Positions 45,642 through 54,605 of a stretch of DNA of 64,000 nucleotides are shown in pieces. The DNA is from DATJKD01 sp963834855 (GTDB taxonomy: Bacteria; Pseudomonadota; Gammaproteobacteria; Steroidobacterales; Steroidobacteraceae): assembly GCA_963834855.1 (NCBI GenBank), contig CAWIDH010000005.1, positions 1 through 64,000 of the forward strand. The letters run 5' to 3'. The translations under genes were made by a program, and so were the position numbers. Below the pieces are notes generated by a model. That model did no database searches. It was not told where the DNA came from and saw only the letters and a list, made by a program, of their open reading frames with translations. How positions within the stretch are numbered: the first letter of the stretch is position 1; each line of letters opens with the position of its first letter.

Positions 45642-46790
45642 ATGAGGTCCACCGCCGCGCCTCGCAGTGCTGCGCCTGCCTGCGCTGCGCCTGTGCGAAT
45701 CGGTATCGCCCTGCTTGCGGCAATCGCGCTCGCACCGGATCCGGCCGTGGCGGCGGACGCGCTCGAGGCGCAGTCAGCCGCGCGCTTCGCCGCGCTCGCG
45801 CTCGCCTGCGTCCACAAGGAGTACCCGAACAAGATCGCGCATGTGCTCAAGGACGATGCGGACGTGCGACCGCCGCGCGCGCTGACCCCGGCGTTCTACG
45901 GCTGCTACGACTGGCACTCCGCGGTGCACGCGCACTGGCTGCTCGCGCGCATCGCGCGCCAGTTCCCCGGCAGCGACACCGCGGCCGCCGCGCGCGCGGC
46001 GCTCGCGCTCAGCCTCACTGCCGAAAAAATTGGCTCGGAGCTGATTTATCTGCGCGGCGAGGGGCGCACGTCCTTCGAGCGACCGTACGGCCTCGCGTGG
46101 CTGCTCGCACTCGCCGCGGAGCTGCGCGCCTGGGACGACCCGCAGGCCCGGGGCTGGGCGGCCGCGCTCGCGCCGCTCGAATCAGAGGCCGCCGCTCGGA
46201 TCACGAGCTGGCTGCCGAAGCTGCACTACCCGATCCGCGTCGGCGAGCACAGCCAGACTGCATTCGCCTTCGGCCTCATCCACGACTGGGCGAGAGTCGC
46301 GGGCGACGCGGCGATGCTCGAGCTGCTCGGGCGCCGCGGCCGCGACTATTACCTCGCGGATCGTGATTGCCCGATCGCCTACGAGCCCTCCGGCGAGGAT
46401 TTCCTCTCGCCCTGCCTCGCCGAGGCGGACTTCATGCGCCGGATCCTGCCCGCCGCCGAGTACGCGGGCTGGCTCTCGGACTTCCTGCCGCGCATCCCGA
46501 CGCGGGCGGATGCGAACTGGCTCGCACCCGGCGTGGTCACGGATCGCAGCGACCCGAAGCTCGCGCACATCGACGGGCTCAACCTCAGCCGCGCGTGGAT
46601 GCTCGAAGGCATCGCCTCGGGACTGCCGCAAGGCGACAAGCGGGCGGACGCGTTGCTGGCCGCATCGCGCGCGCATGCCGCGGCGGCGCTGCCCGCGGTG
46701 ACCGGCGAGCACTACGAGGGCGGCCACTGGCTGGGCACCTTCGCCACCTACCTCACGACGCGGGCCGGCCTGCCGGCGACACGGCAGTAG
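45642..46790 (+). CDS. DUF2891 family exported protein
   Basis: ATG 45642 lies 30 bp after the M16 stop, with GGAGG just upstream. The 382-residue product has a signal-like hydrophobic segment (GIALLAAIALAPDPAVAA). It shows the DUF2891 pattern: YPNKIAHVL, then PAFYGCYDWHSAVHAHWLLAR near 85-105, EHSQTAFAFGLIHDW and DADFLSPCLAEADFM-type Cys-containing segments. The helical repeats suggest an alpha/alpha barrel like those of glycosidases and lyases, but the family has no proven activity. Its GC content is among the highest in the window. The gene is probably co-transcribed with the M16 peptidase. Confidence 0.9.
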   Translation: MRSTAAPRSAAPACAAPVRIGIALLAAIALAPDPAVAADALEAQSAARFAALALACVHKEYPNKIAHVLKDDADVRPPRALTPAFYGCYDWHSAVHAHWLLARIARQFPGSDTAAAARAALALSLTAEKIGSELIYLRGEGRTSFERPYGLAWLLALAAELRAWDDPQARGWAAALAPLESEAAARITSWLPKLHYPIRVGEHSQTAFAFGLIHDWARVAGDAAMLELLGRRGRDYYLADRDCPIAYEPSGEDFLSPCLAEADFMRRILPAAEYAGWLSDFLPRIPTRADANWLAPGVVTDRSDPKLAHIDGLNLSRAWMLEGIASGLPQGDKRADALLAASRAHAAAALPAVTGEHYEGGHWLGTFATYLTTRAGLPATRQ

Positions 46791-46857
46791 CCGACGTCGG
46801 CTCACCTGGAATGCGCAAGCGGCTGCAACCACCAGAGTCAAACAGCAGAGGGTTCAC

Positions 46858-47985
46858 ATGGACCGAAGGGATTTTCTGGTAACGGCGGGCGTCGTTGCGG
46901 CAACAGCGCCTATCCTTGGCGCCACGGCGCGCGACGGTTACTCCGAGCCTCAGTACGCTCGTGCCATGGTGATCGATGCGCTCGGTGGGCCGGGCGAGTT
47001 CGATCCGAACGCCGCGGAAGGCGCAGGCTTGTCGGCTGGTGCGCTCGCCGATGTGAAAGCCTCGGGTATCACCGCAGTAAACCTCACCATCGGTTCCGTA
47101 GGCAACGGAGCGGGCAAGTTCGAGGAGACCATCGCCTCAATCGGCGAAATCGAGCGCGAGATCGCTCTGCATCCGGACGTGCTGATGAAGGTGCTGACGG
47201 CTCGGGACCTCGATGCGGCGAAGGCAAGCAACCGCCTCGGCATTATTTACGGCTTTCAGGACACAAGCATGCTTGAGGGCGAACTGCAGCGCCTGACCCT
47301 CTTTCATACGTTCGGCGTCCGAATCGTGCAACCTACTTATAACCGTCGCAATCTGATGGGCGATGGATGCTTGGAGCCAGCGGACGGCGGCTTGAGCACT
47401 CTCGGACGCGAGCTGATCACGGAGATCAACCGCCTCGGCATTCTGCTCGATCTGAGTCATGCGGGAGCGCGCACGATTACGGAAGGAATCGCGGCCGCCC
47501 AAGCGCCGATGGCGATTACGCACACGGGTTGCCGCGACCTTGTCGATGTGCCGCGCAACGTGCATGACAAGGCGCTCAGGGCGCTCGCCGATAAAGGTGG
47601 AGTGGCTGGTATCTACTTCATGCCCTTCCTGCGCGATTCAGGTCAGCCGCACGCGGGAGACGTCATCCGTCATCTGGAGCATGCCGTTAATGTGTGCGGT
47701 GAGGATCACGTCGGCGTCGGAACGGATGGGAGCATTTCCGGTGTCAAGCTGGACGCCGCGTATGCGCAGCATCAGCGCAAATTCTACGAGGACCGCAAGA
47801 GAGCAGGTATCGCCGCTCCGGGCGAAGCGCCGGATGTGTTCAACCTGATTCCGGAATACAACGATCCGCGCCGCTTCATTACGCTGGCGAATGATCTCAA
47901 CCGCCGTGATTGGCCAACGAACCGGATCGAGAAGATTCTGGGTGGGAACTTCGCCCGCCTGTTCAAGGAAGTGTGGAAGGGCTGA
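46858..47985 (+). CDS. Membrane dipeptidase-like protein (M19 family) with altered metal site
   Basis: The 375-residue product starts with a Tat-type signal (MDRRDFLVTAGVVAATAP). It has the M19 barrel, including ILLDLSHAGARTITEGI and MAITHTGCRDLVDVPRN with the two later His ligands, and the C-terminal NRIEKILGGNFARLFKEVW. Two other usual zinc ligands look lost. The family HxD ('VIDGHND') is replaced by MVIDALGG near 38-44, and the bridging Glu region reads GFQDTSMLE (Gln134). It may bind one metal or have another activity. GC content is clearly lower (about 53% in a sampled line) than in the DUF2891 gene beside it, which suggests separate acquisition. Confidence 0.87.
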   Translation: MDRRDFLVTAGVVAATAPILGATARDGYSEPQYARAMVIDALGGPGEFDPNAAEGAGLSAGALADVKASGITAVNLTIGSVGNGAGKFEETIASIGEIEREIALHPDVLMKVLTARDLDAAKASNRLGIIYGFQDTSMLEGELQRLTLFHTFGVRIVQPTYNRRNLMGDGCLEPADGGLSTLGRELITEINRLGILLDLSHAGARTITEGIAAAQAPMAITHTGCRDLVDVPRNVHDKALRALADKGGVAGIYFMPFLRDSGQPHAGDVIRHLEHAVNVCGEDHVGVGTDGSISGVKLDAAYAQHQRKFYEDRKRAGIAAPGEAPDVFNLIPEYNDPRRFITLANDLNRRDWPTNRIEKILGGNFARLFKEVWKG

Positions 47986-48020
47986 CGCGCCGGTGTCGCG
48001 CGAAGGCATCGCTGCAGGGC

Positions 48021-49778
48021 TCAGGCCGACGACTCCATCAGGCGCCGCAGCCCGTCCAACGTCGCGCTCGCGTCCGGGCCGATCACCAGGTGCAGGCTCG
48101 TCGGAGCAGGTTGCGCGACGCCGCGCAGGTTGAGCGCGCGCAGTGCCTCGTGGTCGGCCGATGCACCGTCCCGCAGCGTGACCATCACGCGGGTCGAGGC
48201 GCCATCGAGTGCAGCGACGTTGCCGCGGCCGCCGAGTGCGGCGAGAACGCGCGCCAGGAAGTCCCCGCTCACCTGCCCGACCGGGGGCGCCGGCCGCAGG
48301 TCCGACGGCGGCGTGCCGGCCGGCGCAAGCACGGATCCCGCGTCGCGCAGCGCGGCGCGCAGCTCGCCGGCGACCTGGTCCGCGATCGGGCCGAGCACGA
48401 CCTGCAGGGAATCCGCCGACGGACGCACGAGCCCGCGAACTCCGAGTGCGCGCAGCGCCGGCTCGTCGACGGCGGACTGATCGGCAACCGTCAGGCGCAA
48501 CCGGGTCGTGCAGGCATCGACGGATCGAAGGTTGGCCGCGCCACCGAGCGCCGTGATCATCGCCCGGGCGCGATCGGACTCCGGCACGCTCGCGGCGGCC
48601 GTCGGCGCATCGGCCTCGCGACCGGGCGTCGGCAACGAAAAGCGCCGGATGACGAACCGGAATCCCGCGTAATACACGAGCGAATACGCGAGGCCGATCG
48701 GCAGCAGCATCCACGGCCGGCTCGCCTGCCCGAAGTTGATCACGTAGTCGAAGAGCCCCGCGGAGAAGCTGAACCCGAGCCGCACCTGCAGCACATCCAT
48801 GATGACCATCGCCAACCCGGTCAGGGCCGCGTGCAGCGCGTAGAGCACCGGCGCGAGGAACATGAACGTGAACTCGATCGGCTCGGTGACGCCGGTGAGG
48901 AACGATGTCAGCGCCATCGACACCAGCAGACCGCCGGCCGCCTTGCGGCGTTCGGGCCGGGCCTCGTGGTACATCGCCAGGCAGGCGGCGGGCAACCCGA
49001 ACATCATCACCGGGAAGAACCCGGACATGAACGCGCCCGCCGTCGGGTCGCCGGCGAAGAATCGATTGAGGTCGCCGGTCGCGCCGCCGTAGTCCCCGAG
49101 CAGGAACCAGGCGAGGTTGTTGAGGATGTGGTGCAGCCCGGTGACGATCAGAATGCGATTCAGCACACCGTAGGCGAAGAGGCCCAGCTCTCCCGAGCCG
49201 AGCACCACGCGGCTCAGCGCGTCCATGCCGCGTTCGAGCACCGGCCAGCCGTAGCCGAATGCGGCCGCCACCACGAGACCCGCGCAACCGCTCGCGATCG
49301 GTACGAAACGGCGCCCGCCGAAGAACGCGAGATAGGGAGGCAGCCTGATGTCCGAATAGCGGTTGTACAGCAGCCCGGCGATCACCCCGGAGATGATGCC
49401 GGCGGGCACGCTGAGCTTCGCGAGCTCGCGCGACTTGTACGCGGCCGCGGCGAGATCCCGCGCCTGCCCGGCGAGCCCCGCAACCGCGTCGGGCGGGACG
49501 GCGATCAGGACCTCCGCACCCTTGGTCGCGACGAGAAACCCGACGACACTCGCAAGCCCGGCGGCACCGTGGTTCTCGCGCGCGAGCCCGACGGCCACGC
49601 CGATCGCGAAGAGAAGGCCCAGGTTCGAGAACACCGCCTGGCCTGCCGCCGCCAGCATCGGGAGGCCGAGCAGGTCCGGCTGCCCGAGCCGCAGCAGCAG
49701 GCCCGCGATCGGCAGCACGGCGATGGGCAGCATGAGCGCGCGCCCGAGCTGCTGGACGCCTGCGAACGCTTTCTTCAT
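48021..49778 (-). CDS. nagE: PTS N-acetylglucosamine-specific EIICB permease
   Basis: The 585-residue protein has a glucose-superfamily IIC domain (about 1-385, MKKAFAGVQQLGRALMLPIAV and the sugar-site segment GVTEPIEFTFMFLAPVLY). Two IIB-like domains follow. The first has the phosphorylated Cys423 in VDACTTRLRL; in the second (about 515-580) the equivalent position reads DGASTRVMV, so its Cys is gone and it cannot carry phosphate. No IIA domain is attached, because it is part of the adjacent IIA-HPr-EI fusion. The enzyme imports GlcNAc as GlcNAc-6-phosphate. Its ATG overlaps the fusion gene stop (ATGA). Confidence 0.94.
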   Translation of the reverse strand: MKKAFAGVQQLGRALMLPIAVLPIAGLLLRLGQPDLLGLPMLAAAGQAVFSNLGLLFAIGVAVGLARENHGAAGLASVVGFLVATKGAEVLIAVPPDAVAGLAGQARDLAAAAYKSRELAKLSVPAGIISGVIAGLLYNRYSDIRLPPYLAFFGGRRFVPIASGCAGLVVAAAFGYGWPVLERGMDALSRVVLGSGELGLFAYGVLNRILIVTGLHHILNNLAWFLLGDYGGATGDLNRFFAGDPTAGAFMSGFFPVMMFGLPAACLAMYHEARPERRKAAGGLLVSMALTSFLTGVTEPIEFTFMFLAPVLYALHAALTGLAMVIMDVLQVRLGFSFSAGLFDYVINFGQASRPWMLLPIGLAYSLVYYAGFRFVIRRFSLPTPGREADAPTAAASVPESDRARAMITALGGAANLRSVDACTTRLRLTVADQSAVDEPALRALGVRGLVRPSADSLQVVLGPIADQVAGELRAALRDAGSVLAPAGTPPSDLRPAPPVGQVSGDFLARVLAALGGRGNVAALDGASTRVMVTLRDGASADHEALRALNLRGVAQPAPTSLHLVIGPDASATLDGLRRLMESSA

Positions 49779-52372
49779 CGCGTGACCCGCCGATCGACCT
49801 CGTCTTCGTCCTCGTCCTGAATCGCATCGCGCACGAGAGCGCGCACCTCCGCGGCGGACGACAGCGAAAGGGCGTGCTCGGCCAGCGCGCGGCATCGGGC
49901 CATCGAGCAGTTGCGAATCCGGGCCTTGATGCGCGGGACCAGGCCCGGCACGACGGACAGCTCGTGCACCCCCAGTCCGAGCAGCACCGGCACGGCGAGC
50001 GGATCCGAGGCGAGACCACCGCAGACGGCGACGGGTCGACCCCGCGCCGAGGCGGCGGCCGACGTCGTCGCGACGAGCCGCAGCACCGCCGGGTGCAGCC
50101 CGTCGAGGCGGGCTGCGAGCTCCGGATGCGTCCGGTCCATCGCGAGCGCGTACTGCGTGAGGTCGTTGGTGCCGATCGAGACGAAATCCGCCACTTCGCA
50201 GATCTGCTCGGCGAGCAGTGCCGCGGCCGGCGTCTCGACCATCACGCCGAGTGCCGGCAGTGCATGGGTGCCGAGCCGCGCGGCCAGCTCCTCGACGATT
50301 GCGCGTACGGCCTGGATCTCGCCAGGCTCTGCGACCATCGGCAGCATCACTCGGCACTGCGCGAGCGGGCGGACCTCGAGCAAGGCCTCGAGCTGAGTGC
50401 GCAACAGCTCCGGATACCGCAGGCTCGTGCGTATCCCCCGGAGACCAAGCGCCGGGTTGTCCTCGCGCGGCTGGGGCAGATAGGCGATGGGCTTGTCGGC
50501 TCCGGCATCGAGCGTGCGGATCGTCACCGGGCGGCCACCGAACGCATCGACGACCTGCTGGTACGCGGCGACTTGCGCGGCCGTGTCGGGCGCCGTGCGA
50601 CGGTCGAGGAACAGGAACTCCGTGCGCAGCAGGCCGCAGCCCTCCGCCCCGAGCGACACCGCATTCGCCGCATCGGCGGCGGAGCCGATGTTCGCGAAGA
50701 CCTCGACGCGCACGCCGTCCGTAGTCAGCGCAGGCGCGGCGGCCGCCTTGCGCTCCGCCGCGTCGCGCGCCGGCGTTGTTCGAGGACGCGCCCGGCGGCG
50801 GCAAGCTCTGCGGGCGGAGGATCAACCCGCAGCACGCCGCGCTCGGCGTCGAGCAGGAGGGGCGTGCCGGGTGCAACCGCGAGGACGGATTCCCCTGCAC
50901 TCACCAGCATCGGCTTGCCCATCGCCGCCGCGAGAATGGCGACATGCGAGGTGGGACCGCCGCGCGCCGTGCAGATTCCCGCCAGCCGGCTTGCATCGAG
51001 TGCGACGAGCTGCGACGGCAGGAGCTCGTCCGCGAGCACGATCGCGCGCTCCGGGAGTGCGACGGACCGGGCATCGTCCTCCCCCGCGAGCGCGGCCAGC
51101 ACCTGCGATTCCAGGTCCAGCAGGTCGGCGGCTCGCTCGAGAAGGCGCGCGTCGCCGAGCCCGCGCAGGGTTTCGATGTTCGCGCGGATCGCGCTGCGCC
51201 AGGCCCAACCGGCGCTCTTGCCGCGATCGATCCAGTCGCGCAGCCGCCGCCGCGAGCGCCGGGTCGTCGAGGAACTCCAGGTGCGCCGCGACGATCTCGG
51301 CGCGCGGCCCGCTCTCGCGGGCGGCCAGCCCGGTGAGCGTCGCCCGCACGGCATCGCGTGCCCGCGTGAGCTCGGCCGTCTCGCGCGCCACACCGGCGCC
51401 TTCTTCGACGACGGTGCGCTCGGGTCGCGCTACGAAGGTGGCCGGCCCGATCGCGGTGCCGCGCGAGGCAACGACACCCGGGAGCTCCGCGCCTCGCACC
51501 GGCGCGCCCGCCGCCGACCCTGCGCCTGCGCCGCGCACGGGCGCCGGCGGCGCGGCTGCGGAAAATTCTGCTCTGAGCCGATTTTCCAGGGGCGGCTGAA
51601 AGCCGGCGTGGGTGCCGCCGATCAGCTCACCGAGCGCATCGAGCACCGCATGCGCGCCGCCGCCTACGGCCTCGAGCGTGATCTCGTCGTCCCGGTGCAC
51701 GCCCAGCGACATCAGCGACACGGCGCTCGCGGCGCTGGCGCGTCGTCCATGCGCGATGACGGTGACCGCGGCATCGAACTCGCGGACCTTCTGGGCGATC
51801 AGGGCCGCGGGTCGCGCGTGGATGCCATGCGGCAACGGGACGCGAAGCCGCCGGACGATCGCGGCTCCAGTCGGCTGCGGCTCGACCGCTCGCACGGCCT
51901 CGAGCGCGTGCAGCTCCATCAGGAACTCGCCCTGCGCAATCGACTGGTCGAGCTGGCGACGTACGATCTCGAATGCCGCGCCGTTCGTGACGACGAGCGG
52001 CGTGATGAGGCTCGGGGCGCGGCGCGCGACGAGGTCGAGGTCGAAACCGAGCAGGCGGTCGCCCGCGCGCACACGCCTTCCCGCCTCGACGTAGGATTCG
52101 AAGCCCTCGCCCTTGAGGCCGACCGTGTCGATGCCGATGTGCACCAGGATCTCGGCGCCGTTGTCGGCGCGCAGGGTCACCGCATGCCGGGTCGGCGCGA
52201 CCGAGACCAGCACGCCGTCGCAGGGCGCGTGCAGGTGGCCCTCGGTCGGATCGATGGCGAGGCCATCGCCCAGCATCCGGCCCGCGAAGACCGGGTCGGG
52301 CACCTCATCCAGCGGCATCGCCCAGCCGGACAGCGGCGAGTTGAGCCTGAGCTGGGACACGCCGGCCGTCAC
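49775..52372 (-). CDS. PTS fusion protein IIA(Glc)-HPr-Enzyme I, with a compensated frameshift pair
   Basis: GTG 52372 overlaps the hexosaminidase stop (GTGA). Domain order is IIA(Glc) (about 1-150, EILVHIGIDTVGLKGEGF with phospho-His78), HPr (about 170-260, PLPHGIHARPAAL with His185) and Enzyme I (from about 285). Enzyme I contains GGPTSHVAILAAAMGKPML with its catalytic His, GLLRTEFLFLDR, IGTNDLTQYALAMDR and a C-terminal Cys in VAVCGGLASDP. Between about 51245 and 50720 the conserved sequence is in a neighbouring frame, and it returns to the original frame afterwards, so the total is a multiple of three. It moves phosphate from PEP to NagE. Confidence 0.9.
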
Positions 52373-54526
52373 TCGAGGCGCCGTGTCATGCCCGGCGACT
52401 CCAGGAGCAGGATCGCGTCGATCGCCCACATCGGGTCGATGTCGCGGCCGGTGAAAGTCAGGCAGAGGTCGTGCCGCCCGGTGCGAGGCTCGATCTTCGT
52501 CGCAGGCAACCGCGTGACTTCGTTGCTCGCGACCGCAGGCGTGAGGGGCAAGATCGCGATCAGGTCACCGTCGCAGCCGCCGATGCGCACTTCGAGCTCG
52601 CTCTCCGGGGTCATGGGCGCACGCAGCCGGATCGCATCCCGGTCCTTGCCGATCTGGAAGTTGAACGGGAACTGCCCGACGCTCGCGGCGATGCCGGTGA
52701 CACCCGAGAGGTCCGCCTGCTCGTAGATCCAGCAAGGTTCCATGATGTCGACCAGGAAGACCGCGCGTTCGCCGCGAAGCGGCGCGTCATCCTCGAGATT
52801 GAGCACGAGCTTGTCGCTGCAGGTGCGCAGTTCCTGGCTGCGGCGCAGCCTCTCCTGCGGCGCGACCGGCGGCGCGAACTCTGACTTGGCCGCCTCGAGG
52901 CCGACTGCCGGGTACCAGCCGAAGGCAGTCTCGAGGCGCCGGCGAAAATCCGGGTAATCGAGCCGCGCGGCGGGTGACCAGGCGACCTCGGCGAGCGCAG
53001 CGGCGCGCGGGAACGCCATCCACTGCAGGCGTTCCTCGGTACGGATGTGCTCGGTCCACAGGTTCGCCTGCACGCCGAGTATGTGGCGGCGGCGCTCGGG
53101 CGCGATCGCAGGTGGCATCGGGTCGAACCGATACACGCTCTCGAGGTCGATCACGCGGCCGCGGCCGGGTGGTTCGGCGGGGTCCGTGCCCTGGCGGTTG
53201 TCCAGGTACAGCGTGGGCCACGGGGCGAGCACGGCGTCGTGACCGGCGGCCGCGGCCGCGAGCGCGCCGTCGATGCCGCGCCAGGACATGACGGTCGCCT
53301 CCGGTGCCAGGCCGCCCTCGAGGATCTCGTCCCAGCCGATCAGCCGACGGCCCTGCGCGTCGAGGAAGCGACCGATGCGCTGGACGAAATAGCTCTGCAG
53401 CGCGTGCTCATCCGCGATCCCGCGCTCGCGCATCCGTTGCTGCACCTGGGGCGAGGCCTTCCACTGGTCCTTGACCGCCTCGTCTCCGCCGACGTGCACG
53501 TACTCGCCGGGGAAAAGCTCGATGACCTCCCGCAGCACGTCCTCGAGGAAGCTGAACGTCGAGTCCTCGACGTTGAACAGGTTCGGGTAGATGCCCCAGT
53601 CGGCGGGAACGGCGGACGGCGCGCGACCGTCGACCGCGAGCTGCGGATACGCGACGATCGCGGCCGTCGCGTGGCCGGGCATCTCGATCTCCGGGACGAT
53701 CGTGATCCCGCGCTCGGCCGCATGGCGCACGATGCGGCGCACCGTGTCCTGCGTGTAGTAGCCGCCGTAGAGACGAGGCTTGCCGGTTGCCGGGTCGATG
53801 TCAGCGGCGGCGGCGGGCCCGGCCGGCACGCGCCAGGCGCCCACCTGGGTGAGCCGCGGGTACTTGCGGATCTCCAGGCGCCAGGCCTGGTCGTCGGTCA
53901 GGTGCCAGTGCAGCACGTTGAGCTTGTGCAGCGCCATCCAGTCGATGAAGCGCTCGATGAACTCCGGCGACTGGTAGTGCCGCGCCGAATCGAGCATGAG
54001 GCCTCGCCAGGCGAAGCGCGGCGCATCCTCGATGGCGAGTGCGGGCAGCGTGACGCGGCCATCCGCCGCGCCCGCACCGGCGATGAGCTGCCACAACGGT
54101 CACCGACCCGTTCCCGAGACCCTGCGGCTCGCGCGCGCGCAGGCGGACGCCCCGCGGGTCGATCTCGAGCGAGTAGCCGCCCGCGGCGGCGACGCGGGTA
54201 TTCGCATCGAGCGAGAACCGGAGCTTTGCGCGATTGGCGCCCGCGTCCTGCATCGCGACCACCTGCAGGCGCGGTCCACCGATCTGCTCGACGCGCGCAG
54301 CGAACTGTCGCGCGATGCGCTGCGCCTCGGCACCGCCCTCGGCGGCCAGCACGGCGTCCTCGTCCAGGGTCAGCGAGCCGCTGCGGGCGACGAAGCTTGC
54401 GGGCGCCGGGATGACGGCCGGTGGCGCCGGGTCAGCAGCGGTTGCCGGGAGCGACGCCAGGCATCCCGCCAGGATCACGCACGCGATCCGCAGGGCACAA
54501 GGGCATCGCAGCGAGCTCGCGGTCAT
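52369..54526 (-). CDS. Beta-N-acetylhexosaminidase (GH20), one frameshift
   Basis: From ATG 54526 (GAGGAAC just upstream) the product has a signal or lipoprotein-type peptide (CVILAGCLASLPATAAD). A GH20b N-domain follows (PAPASFVARSGSLTLDEDAV). Near 54093 the frame changes, after LGNGSVTV, to WQLIAGAGAADGRVTLPALA. The catalytic barrel has HWHLTDDQAWRLEI, EIEMPGHATAA and YVHVGGDEAVKDQW, with the Asp-Glu catalytic pair. A roughly 150-residue C-terminal module follows the barrel. The enzyme releases GlcNAc from chitooligosaccharides, probably in the periplasm. It is the first gene of the hexosaminidase-EI fusion-nagE operon. Confidence 0.9.
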
Positions 54527-54552
54527 GTTCCTCACGGTGTGCACCATAGACC

Positions 54553-54582
54553 AAGGGCGGAGGAGTTGCCTCCTCCGCCCTT
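54553..54582 (-). terminator. Terminator hairpin after the chitooligosaccharide receptor gene
   Basis: AAGGGCGGAGGAG at 54553-54565 and CTCCTCCGCCCTT at 54570-54582 form a perfect 13-bp stem with a four-base loop. On the minus strand TTGGTCTAT follows. It separates the receptor gene (stop at 54606) from the hexosaminidase operon. Confidence 0.75.
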
Positions 54583-54605
54583 CAGACGAGCCTATCCGCA
54601 CACGA

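Noticed and set aside
47910..49820. A 636-codon plus-strand frame over nagE
   Set aside because: It overlaps a full permease on the other strand and reads as charged low-complexity sequence.
50720..51245. Programmed ribosomal frameshifting in the PTS fusion gene
   Set aside because: There is no slippery heptamer with a downstream structure at either edge, and both directions of shift would be needed within 530 bases. Many other genes in the window have similar unpatterned shifts.
49874..52726. A 950-codon open frame on the plus strand over the PTS fusion gene
   Set aside because: The opposite strand carries IIA, HPr and EI with all active-site motifs. The plus-strand frame is compositionally a shadow.
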